From Promicromonospora sukumoe 327MFSha3.1 (GTDB taxonomy: Bacteria > Actinomycetota > Actinomycetes > Actinomycetales > Cellulomonadaceae): a stretch of DNA of 64,000 nt. Positions 31,275 to 37,541 of the stretch are shown here, piece after piece. Where the stretch lies: the NCBI RefSeq assembly GCF_000385135.1, contig NZ_ARQM01000010.1, positions 1,860,001 to 1,924,000 on the forward strand, in the 5' to 3' direction. Position numbers and translations under genes: made by a program. Below the pieces are notes generated by a model. It saw nothing but the letters and a program-made list of their open reading frames with translations. It was not told where the DNA came from and made no database searches. The first letter of the stretch is position 1, and the number at the start of each line of letters is the position of its first letter.

Positions 31275-32165
31275 ATGGCGAGCGACGACGACGGGCAGCA
31301 TCACGCACAGCACGACGCACGGCACGACCCACGGCACGGCGGCCGGCACACGAGCGGCCAGCTCGCGCTCGACGCGCGGGTCCAGGAGTACTACGCGGGC
31401 CTGACCGGCTGGGACGAGCACGCGCGGCTCACGTCCCGCTCGGCGCAGGGCCCGCTGGAGCACGCCCGCACCCAGGAGCTGGTCCGACGGCGTCTCGCGC
31501 CCGGCGCGCGGGTGCTCGACGTCGGCGGCGCCACCGGCGTGCACGCCGCCCCGCTGGCCGCGGACGGCTTCGACGTGCTCCTGGTCGACCCCGTCGCCGA
31601 GCAGGTCGCGCGCGCGGCCGAGCACGGCACCTTCGCGGCGCGGGTCGGGGACGCGCGGGACCTCGCCGCGCCAGGCCTGGACCTGGCCGACGACACCTTC
31701 GACGCCGTGCTGCTCCTCGGCCCGCTCTACCACCTCGCGACGCGTGCCGACCGGCTGCGGGCGCTGCGCGAGGCCGCGCGTGTGACCCGGTCGGGCGGCA
31801 CCGTCGTCGCCGCGGGCATCACGCGCCTCGCGGGCCTGGTCGGCGGCGGGTACGAGCTGTTCGCGCCGTCGGCCTGGCAGCCGATGCTCCAGGAGGGCAC
31901 GCCCCCGGACATGCAGTTCCCGGCCGCCCACTTCCACGACGCCGCCGAGCTCGCCCAGGAGGTGGCCGAGGCCGGGCTGTCCGACGTCGTCGTGCACGGG
32001 GTGGAGGGGCCCGCCGGCGGGGCGCTGGAGCGGGTCCCGCTCGACGCCCCGGAGGCCCCGGCGCTGATCGACGCCGCGCTCACCCTCGCCCGCGCGCTGT
32101 CGACGACGCCCGGCGTCACGGACATGAGCCAGCACGTCCTGGCGATCGGTACGGTCGCCCCATGA
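31275..32165 (+). CDS. SAM-dependent methyltransferase with His-rich N-terminus
   Basis: A 296-residue class I methyltransferase. The SAM motif is VLDVGGATGVHAAPLA (about residues 77-92), followed by DVLLVDPV and FDAVLLLGPLYHL (motif IV). The C-terminal part resembles small-molecule methyltransferases that act on unknown metabolites. Residues 8-26 hold six His (HHAQHDARHDPRHGGRH), unusual for the family and possibly metal-binding. It is co-translated with the DinB gene (ATGA overlap at 32162-32165). Confidence 0.85.
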   Translation: MASDDDGQHHAQHDARHDPRHGGRHTSGQLALDARVQEYYAGLTGWDEHARLTSRSAQGPLEHARTQELVRRRLAPGARVLDVGGATGVHAAPLAADGFDVLLVDPVAEQVARAAEHGTFAARVGDARDLAAPGLDLADDTFDAVLLLGPLYHLATRADRLRALREAARVTRSGGTVVAAGITRLAGLVGGGYELFAPSAWQPMLQEGTPPDMQFPAAHFHDAAELAQEVAEAGLSDVVVHGVEGPAGGALERVPLDAPEAPALIDAALTLARALSTTPGVTDMSQHVLAIGTVAP

Positions 32166-32734
32166 GCACCGAGATCAGCCCCGAGTCCCGCGCCGAGATC
32201 GACCGGATCGCGCGCACCGACCCGCCGGCCGCCGCCGACGAGGTGACGATGCTGCGGTCCTTCGTCGACTTCTACCGGGCCACGATCCGGCGCCAGTGCG
32301 CGGGCCTGACGGCGGAGCAGCTGCGCACGCCGCACCCGCCGTCGACCATGACGCTGGCCGGGATGCTCAAGCACCTCGCCTACGTCGAGGACGAGTGGTT
32401 CTCCGTGCGCCTGCGGGGCAGCAGGCCCGCGCCGCCCTGGGACACGGTCGACTGGTCCGCGGACCGCGACTGGGACTGGAACAGCGCCCTGACGGACACC
32501 CCGGAGCAGCTGGTCGCCCTGTTCGACGACGCCGTGGCCGCCTCCGAGCGGATCCTCGACGAGGTCGTCGGCGCGGGCCTGGACCAGGAGGTCGCGCGGC
32601 CGTCGGGGCACGCGGGCCACGCCGGGCGCATCACGCTGCGCTGGATCCTGGTGCACATGGTCGAGGAGTACAGCCGGCACGCGGGCCACGCCGACCTGCT
32701 GCGCGAGGCCCTGGACGGCGCGACCGACCTGTAG
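32162..32734 (+). CDS. DinB-family (DUF664) protein, probable metal/thiol-dependent transferase
   Basis: A 190-residue four-helix bundle of the DinB/DUF664 type. The three metal-ligand His positions are seen in GMLKHLAYVEDEWF near residue 62 and in LVHMVEEYSRHAGHADLLRE near the end. Family members include mycothiol- or bacillithiol-dependent transferases. The coupling to a methyltransferase suggests a shared small-molecule substrate, unknown here. Confidence 0.82.
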   Translation: MSTEISPESRAEIDRIARTDPPAAADEVTMLRSFVDFYRATIRRQCAGLTAEQLRTPHPPSTMTLAGMLKHLAYVEDEWFSVRLRGSRPAPPWDTVDWSADRDWDWNSALTDTPEQLVALFDDAVAASERILDEVVGAGLDQEVARPSGHAGHAGRITLRWILVHMVEEYSRHAGHADLLREALDGATDL

Positions 32735-32765
32735 CGCCGGGCGGGCCCCGGAACGCGCAAGCGGC

Positions 32766-33224
32766 TCAGAACAGCAGCCACGCGAGGTCCGCGGCCTCCA
32801 GCACGATCCAGAACCGCAGGAACCGGCCGACCAGGCCGGTGCCGACGAACAGCCACATCCGCACCCGCAGCACGCCCGCGACCACGGACATCACCATGAA
32901 CGGCGGCAGCCCCGCGAACGCCGAGGCCAGCAGCACCAGCCCGGTGTAGACGGGGCGGCCCTCGGTGCGGCCGCGCCAGCGGGTCATCGCGGCCTCGATC
33001 CTGGGCGACTCCAGCTTGCTGCGCAGCCAGGGCAGCCGGGTGGTCCCGGCGCCGGCCCAGTACCAGAGGAGCTTGCCGGTGACCTGCCCGACGGCGGCGA
33101 CCGCGGCCAGCACGACGCTCGGGTAGGTCTGGTCGGCGGCGGCCACCGCGAGGTAGGCCTCCAGGGCCATGAACGCCGCGACGGCGGCGCCGGCCGAGTA
33201 GAGGAAGGTGGAGACGAGCAGCAT
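32766..33224 (-). CDS. Small VTT/YqaA-like membrane protein
   Basis: A 152-residue membrane protein with about four hydrophobic helices (residues 4-25, 38-58, 93-118, 125-145). The segment VGQVTGKLLWYWAGAG and the second half SAFAGLPPFMVMSVVAGVLRVRMWLFVGTGLVGRFLRF resemble the YqaA/DedA (VTT-domain) family, possible lipid scramblases or small-molecule transporters, though short. It sits between a DinB gene (convergent) and the LysR gene (same strand, 48 bp upstream). Confidence 0.65.
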   Translation of the reverse strand: MLLVSTFLYSAGAAVAAFMALEAYLAVAAADQTYPSVVLAAVAAVGQVTGKLLWYWAGAGTTRLPWLRSKLESPRIEAAMTRWRGRTEGRPVYTGLVLLASAFAGLPPFMVMSVVAGVLRVRMWLFVGTGLVGRFLRFWIVLEAADLAWLLF

Positions 33225-33272
33225 CGGACCGGGTCCGCCCTCAGGTCTCGGGGTGCGGGGAGGTGGCCGGGG

Positions 33273-34193
33273 TCACACCGGGACGTTAGCGCCTGCTGCG
33301 ACGAGCTGCCGAATCAGGGCCTCGGCGGGCGGCGCGGGCGGGCCGACGGTAAGGGCCATGACCCGCCGCTTCGCACCCGGCAGGGGAGCGGTGGCGATGC
33401 CCGGGTGCCGGTGCGCGAGCAGCGTGAGCCCGGGCAGCAGGCTCACGCCCGCGCCCGCGGCGACCAGCGCCTGCACGGCCACGTAGTCGTCGGTCTCGAA
33501 CGCGATCCGCGGCGCGAAGCCGACGGCGGCGCAGCGCGCCACCATGTCGGCGCGGCAGCGCTCGCACCCCGCGATCCAGTCGGCGTCGTCCAGGGCCTTC
33601 AGGTCGGGGACGACGCCGGGGCCGGGCGCGGCGTCGAGGTCCGCGGCCGTGACGAGGTTGACCTGCTCGTCGAGGATCGTCGTCGACTCGAACCGCGACA
33701 GGTCGTCCATGGAGCGGGCGTGGCGCACGTCCATGTGCTCGAACACCAGCGCGACGTCGACCGCGCCGGACTGCAGGGCGGCGACGGCGTCCGGCGGCTC
33801 GTGCTCGACGAGCCCCACGGACAGGCCGGGGTGCTCCTGCACGAGGCGGGCGACGGCGTCGGGCACGAGGGTGGCGAGCGCGGAGGGGAAGGCGGCCAGG
33901 CGGGCGCGTCCGGCGCGCAGGCCGGCCAGGGCGTCGAGCTCGCGGCGCGCGCCCTCGACGCGGCCGAGGATCTCCTCGGCGCGGTTCGCGAGCAGGCGAC
34001 CGGCCTCGGTGAGGCGGACGCCGCGGCCGTGCCGCTGCAGCAGCGGGATGCCGGCGTCGGCCTCCAGACGGGACAGGTGGTGGCTCACCGAGGGCTGCGC
34101 GTAGTGCAGCTCCTTGGCCGCGGCCGTGACGGAGCCCGTACGGGCGACCGCCGCGAGGACGCGCAGCCGGGTGAGGTCGAGCTCTGCGGTCAT
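33273..34193 (-). CDS. LysR-family transcriptional regulator
   Basis: A 306-residue LysR regulator. The winged helix at about 5-64 reads LTRLRVLAAVARTGSVTAAA and ends with HYAQPSVSHHLSRLEADAG. The ligand-binding domain has two lobes with VDVALVFEHMD and VAAGAGVSLLPGL. It is divergent from the threonine-dehydratase-like gene with a 95-bp gap, the usual arrangement of a LysR protein with its target. Ribosome site GGAGG precedes the ATG. Confidence 0.88.
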   Translation of the reverse strand: MTAELDLTRLRVLAAVARTGSVTAAAKELHYAQPSVSHHLSRLEADAGIPLLQRHGRGVRLTEAGRLLANRAEEILGRVEGARRELDALAGLRAGRARLAAFPSALATLVPDAVARLVQEHPGLSVGLVEHEPPDAVAALQSGAVDVALVFEHMDVRHARSMDDLSRFESTTILDEQVNLVTAADLDAAPGPGVVPDLKALDDADWIAGCERCRADMVARCAAVGFAPRIAFETDDYVAVQALVAAGAGVSLLPGLTLLAHRHPGIATAPLPGAKRRVMALTVGPPAPPAEALIRQLVAAGANVPV

Positions 34194-34212
34194 GCCTCCA
34201 GGTTAGCGCAGA

Positions 34213-34241
34213 AAGATAGGCTGCATCGATCGAAAGTCGAA
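34213..34241 (-). promoter_or_regulatory. Probable lysR promoter
   Basis: On the reverse strand TTCGAC (34241-34236), a 17-bp spacer and TATCTT (34218-34213) precede the lysR start. The overlapping ATCGATCGAAAGTCGAAGT stretch (34227-34245) contains repeated TCGA words and may be the LysR site. Confidence 0.45.
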
Positions 34242-34288
34242 GTAACACGTATTGGACCTATGGGTCATGGGCGGGTCACGCTGGGTTC

Positions 34289-35284
34289 ATGAACCTCGTC
34301 GAGACCCGTCCCGACGTCACGATCGCCGACGTGCTCGCCGCGCAGTCGCGCCTGGACGGCATGGTGGTGCGCACCCCCGTGGGGGAGTACCCGGACCTGA
34401 CCCGGGCCGCGGGCGCCGACGTCGTCGTCAAGCACGAGAACCAGCAGCGCACCGGCGCCTTCAAGGCCCGCGGCGCCAGCAACCTCCTGCTCGGGATGAC
34501 GGAGGCCGAGCGCGCCCGCGGCGTCGTCGCCTACTCCACGGGCAACCACGCGCAGGGCGTCGCCTACGCCGCCCGGCTGACCGGCACCGCGTGCACCATC
34601 GTCATGCCCGACGACCCCAACCCCGTCAAGCTGCGCGCCGTCCTCGACCAGGGCGCCGACGTGCTGCTCCAGGGTGCCACGTTCGACGACGCCCGCGAGC
34701 GGGCCACCGCGCTCGCCGAGGCCTCCGGGGCGCGGCTCGTCGGTGCCGCGAACGAGCCCGCCATCATCGCCGGCGTCGGCACGCTGTACCTCGAGATGTT
34801 CCAGCAGGCCCCGGGCCTCGACGTGCTCGTCGTCCCCGTCGGCGGCGGCTCCGGAGCCTCCGCCGCCGGCCTCGTCGCGGCCGCCGTCGCGCCCGGCACC
34901 GAGGTGATCGCCGTCCAGTCCGCCGCCTCGCCGGCCGCCCACGACTCCTGGCACTCGGGCGCGCTCGTCGAGCGGGCGAACGCCACCCGCGCGGAAGGGC
35001 TCGCCGTCGGCTGCGGGTTCGAGGTCACGCAGGCCCTCATGCGCCGGCACCTGACCGACTTCGTGCTCGTCACCGACGAGCAGATCACGCTCGCCCAGGA
35101 GCTGTACCTCACCGGCGCGCACACGGTCGCCGAGGGCGCCGGGGCCGCCGCGCTCGCCGCCGTCCTGGCCGACCCCGAGCGCTTCGCCGGACGCCGCGTC
35201 GGCGTCGTCTGCACCGGTGGGAACGCCAGCGCCGACGAGCTGCGCCGCGCCCTGGCGCGCGCCACGGGACCCGTGCCCGACTAG
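34289..35284 (+). CDS. Threonine/serine dehydratase-like PLP enzyme
   Basis: A 331-residue fold-type II PLP enzyme. The cofactor Lys lies in TGAFKARGASN (about residues 52-62), the Gly-rich phosphate loop is VPVGGGSGAS, and STGNHAQGVAYAA is the substrate loop, all typical of catabolic threonine dehydratases. There is no C-terminal ACT regulatory domain. It would deaminate threonine or serine to a 2-oxo acid; the related hydroxyectoine-degradation enzyme EutB has the same fold, so this cannot be excluded. LysR regulator divergent. Confidence 0.83.
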   Translation: MNLVETRPDVTIADVLAAQSRLDGMVVRTPVGEYPDLTRAAGADVVVKHENQQRTGAFKARGASNLLLGMTEAERARGVVAYSTGNHAQGVAYAARLTGTACTIVMPDDPNPVKLRAVLDQGADVLLQGATFDDARERATALAEASGARLVGAANEPAIIAGVGTLYLEMFQQAPGLDVLVVPVGGGSGASAAGLVAAAVAPGTEVIAVQSAASPAAHDSWHSGALVERANATRAEGLAVGCGFEVTQALMRRHLTDFVLVTDEQITLAQELYLTGAHTVAEGAGAAALAAVLADPERFAGRRVGVVCTGGNASADELRRALARATGPVPD

Positions 35285-35287
35285 GCT
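35282..35287 (+). promoter_or_regulatory. -10 element sharing the upstream stop codon
   Basis: TAGGCT: its TAG is the stop of the dehydratase gene, and it ends 7 nt before the ATG at 35295. Leaderless transcript inferred. Confidence 0.5.
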
Positions 35288-35294
35288 CGCCCGC

Positions 35295-35915
35295 ATGGCC
35301 CGCTACTTCGACGTCCACCCCGTCGACCCTCAGCCGCGCGCGGTCGGGCAGGTGGTCGCGATGCTGCGCGACGACGCGCTCATCGCGTACCCCACCGACT
35401 CCTCCTACGCGCTCGGCTGTCGCATGGACTACCACGACGGCGCGGACCGCATCCGCGGCATCCGTCGGCTCGACGACAAGCACCACTTCACCCTGGTGTG
35501 CGCCGACTTCGCCCAGCTCGGCCAGCTCGTCAAGCTCGACAACTCCGCGTTCCGCGCCATCAAGGCCGCCACGCCCGGGCCCTACACGTTCATCCTGCCC
35601 GCCACCGCCGAGGTGCCGCGCCGGCTCGCGCACCCCAAGAAGAAGACCGTGGGCGTGCGCATCCCCGACTCCGCCGTCACCCAGGCGCTGCTGCGCGAGC
35701 TCGGCGAGCCCCTGCTGTCCTCCACCCTGATCCTGCCCGACCACGCCGAGCCCCTGACCGACGGCTGGACCATCAAGGAGGAGCTCGACCACGTGCTCGA
35801 CGCCGTGGTGGACGGCGGCGACGCCGGCACCGAGCCGACGACGGTCGTCGACTGGTCCGACGGTTATCCACAGGTCGTCCGAGAAGGGGCCGGCGACCCC
35901 GCCCGTTTCGAATAG
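35295..35915 (+). CDS. Sua5/YciO/YrdC-family protein (threonylcarbamoyl-AMP synthase type)
   Basis: A 206-residue YrdC-domain protein. DDALIAYPTDSSYALGCRMD (about 27-46), the KHHFTLVCADF motif and PGPYTFILPATAEVPRRL match the YciO branch of the family, which resembles the tRNA t6A enzyme TsaC/Sua5 (ATP plus threonine plus bicarbonate). The YciO branch may have another role, and the genome should hold a second, canonical Sua5. Leaderless start; its own stop codon is the start of the next promoter. Confidence 0.82.
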   Translation: MARYFDVHPVDPQPRAVGQVVAMLRDDALIAYPTDSSYALGCRMDYHDGADRIRGIRRLDDKHHFTLVCADFAQLGQLVKLDNSAFRAIKAATPGPYTFILPATAEVPRRLAHPKKKTVGVRIPDSAVTQALLRELGEPLLSSTLILPDHAEPLTDGWTIKEELDHVLDAVVDGGDAGTEPTTVVDWSDGYPQVVREGAGDPARFE

Positions 35916-35918
35916 CCT
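35913..35918 (+). promoter_or_regulatory. -10 element sharing the upstream stop codon
   Basis: TAGCCT: its TAG ends the YciO-type gene, and it lies 7 nt before the ATG at 35926. Confidence 0.5.
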
Positions 35919-35925
35919 GGGGGTC

Positions 35926-37329
35926 ATGACCGACCCCACCGGGCTCGAGCAGGCCCGCACCAAGATGACCCAGGCAGGCGTCGCACCCGCCGCGATCGAC
36001 ACGTTCACGCGGTTCTACCACCTCCTGGAGTCCGGCGAGACCGGCCTGATCCGCGAGACCGACATCGACCCCCTCGTCGACATCCCCAACCGCGCCGAGC
36101 TGACCATCAGCGACGACGACGCGGCCGCGGCGCTGGCCAAGACCGCGATGCTCAAGCTCAACGGCGGGCTCGGCACGTCCATGGGCATGGACAAGGCCAA
36201 GTCGCTCCTGCCCGTCCGCGAGGCGCCTGACGGCGGCGAGATCCTCACCTTCCTCGACATCATCGTCGGCCAGGTCCGCGCCGCCCGGCAGGCCACCGGC
36301 GCCCGCCTCCCGCTGCTGTTCATGAACTCCTTCCGCACCCGCGAGGACTCGCTGGCCGCCCTGGAGCGCTACACCGACATCGCCGTCGACGGCCTGCCCG
36401 TCGACTTCCTGCAGAACCGCGAGCCCAAGCTCCTCGCCTCGGACCTCACCCCCGTCACCTGGGAGAAGGACCCCGACCTCGAGTGGTGCCCGCCCGGGCA
36501 CGGCGACCTCTACCCGGCGCTGCACGCCTCCGGCGTCGTCGTCGCCCTCCTCGAGGCCGGCTTCCGCTACATGTGCGTCTCCAACTCCGACAACCTCGGC
36601 GCCACGCCCGACGCGACCATCGCCGGCTGGTTCGCCGCCTCCGGCGCTCCCTACGCCGCCGAGCTCTGCCGCAAGACCGCGGCCGACGTCAAGGGCGGCC
36701 AGATCGTCGTCCGCAAGTCCGACGGCCGCTACGTGCAGCGCGAGACCGCCCAGACCCACCCCGACGACGTCGCCGCGTCGCTCGACGCCACCCGGCACCC
36801 CTTCTTCCACACCAACAACCTCTGGTTCGACCTCCAGGCGCTCGCCGACGAGCTGGAGCGGACCGGCGGAGTGCTGGAGCTGCCCCTGATCCGCAACGAC
36901 AAGACGGTCGACCCGTCCGACTCGTCGTCGCCCGCCGTGGTGCAGATCGAGTCCGCCATGGGCGCGGCCGTGGCCGTCTTCGAGGGCGCCACCGCCATCG
37001 AGGTCGAGCGGTCCCGGTTCCTGCCGGTCAAGACCACGAACGACCTGCTGGTGCTGCGCTCCGACGTGTACACCCTCACGCCGGACTACCTGCTCGAGGC
37101 CCAGGCGCCCGCGCCGCTGGTCGACCTCGACAAGGCGCACTACAAGCTCATCGACGGCTTCACGCAGCGCTTCGCCGCGGGCGCGCCGTCCCTGCGCGAC
37201 GCCGACTCGCTCACCGTGCGCGGCGACTGGACCTTCGGGTCAGGCGTGCGGGCCGAGGGCAAGGCGGCGCTCGCGGGCGACGGCGGCACGGTGCCGGACG
37301 GCGCGACGGTCGGCGCGGACGGGTTCTGA
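35926..37329 (+). CDS. UTP-glucose-1-phosphate uridylyltransferase (UDPGP, eukaryote-like family)
   Basis: A 467-residue UDPGP-family nucleotidyltransferase, the longer eukaryote-like type rather than bacterial GalU. The nucleotide-binding LNGGLGTSMGMDKAKSLL lies at about 83-100; NSFRTREDS, WCPPGHGDLYPAL and the catalytic-region VSNSDNLGA are conserved; FLPVKTTNDLLVL is near the end. It makes UDP-glucose from UTP and glucose 1-phosphate for glycans and trehalose. Leaderless start. The gene ends 212 bp before the converging GH89 gene, with a hairpin between. Confidence 0.92.
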   Translation: MTDPTGLEQARTKMTQAGVAPAAIDTFTRFYHLLESGETGLIRETDIDPLVDIPNRAELTISDDDAAAALAKTAMLKLNGGLGTSMGMDKAKSLLPVREAPDGGEILTFLDIIVGQVRAARQATGARLPLLFMNSFRTREDSLAALERYTDIAVDGLPVDFLQNREPKLLASDLTPVTWEKDPDLEWCPPGHGDLYPALHASGVVVALLEAGFRYMCVSNSDNLGATPDATIAGWFAASGAPYAAELCRKTAADVKGGQIVVRKSDGRYVQRETAQTHPDDVAASLDATRHPFFHTNNLWFDLQALADELERTGGVLELPLIRNDKTVDPSDSSSPAVVQIESAMGAAVAVFEGATAIEVERSRFLPVKTTNDLLVLRSDVYTLTPDYLLEAQAPAPLVDLDKAHYKLIDGFTQRFAAGAPSLRDADSLTVRGDWTFGSGVRAEGKAALAGDGGTVPDGATVGADGF

Positions 37330-37342
37330 CCCGCACCGGTGC

Positions 37343-37409
37343 GTGGTCGGCAGTTCGTCAGGTGATCGGTAGATCGTCGGGCGGTCGGTAGAAGGTCAGG
37401 TGGTCGGTA
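37343..37409 (+). repeat. 3.5 tandem copies of a degenerate 19-bp unit
   Basis: Units at 37343-37361, 37362-37380, 37381-37399 and a half unit at 37400-37409. Each follows GYGRTCGGYAG then 5 variable bases and GTCRG. The last unit and a half are then repeated in inverted orientation at 37418-37444, making the hairpin listed next. Non-coding. Resembles intergenic REP-like material. Confidence 0.7.
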
Positions 37410-37444
37410 CCTCGAGCTGCCGACCACCTGACCTTCTGCCGACC
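37383..37444. terminator. Bidirectional hairpin between convergent genes
   Basis: 37383-37409 pairs with 37418-37444 over 27 bp, including two G-U pairs in RNA, around an 8-nt loop. No U-tract follows. The position between the converging UDPGP and GH89 genes fits a bidirectional transcription stop. Confidence 0.65.
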
Positions 37445-37460
37445 ACGCTGTTCGGCGGTG

Positions 37461-37538
37461 TCCCACGCTGTTCGACCGGGCTCCCGCACCGTTCGGTCGT
37501 CCCACGCTGCTCGACCGGGCTCCCGCACCGCGCGGCGG
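37461..37538 (+). repeat. Two tandem copies of a 39-bp unit
   Basis: 37461-37499 and 37500-37538 match at 34 of 39 positions; both begin TCCCACGCTG and contain TCGACCGGGCTCCCGCACCG. A partial copy (CCACGCTGTTCGG) precedes them at 37443-37455. The array lies directly after the GH89 stop (reverse strand) and is non-coding. Confidence 0.7.
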
Positions 37539-37541
37539 GCG

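Noticed and set aside
37343-37538. CRISPR array
   Set aside because: Units are directly adjacent without unique spacers, differ from one another, and end in an inverted copy; no cas genes are present.
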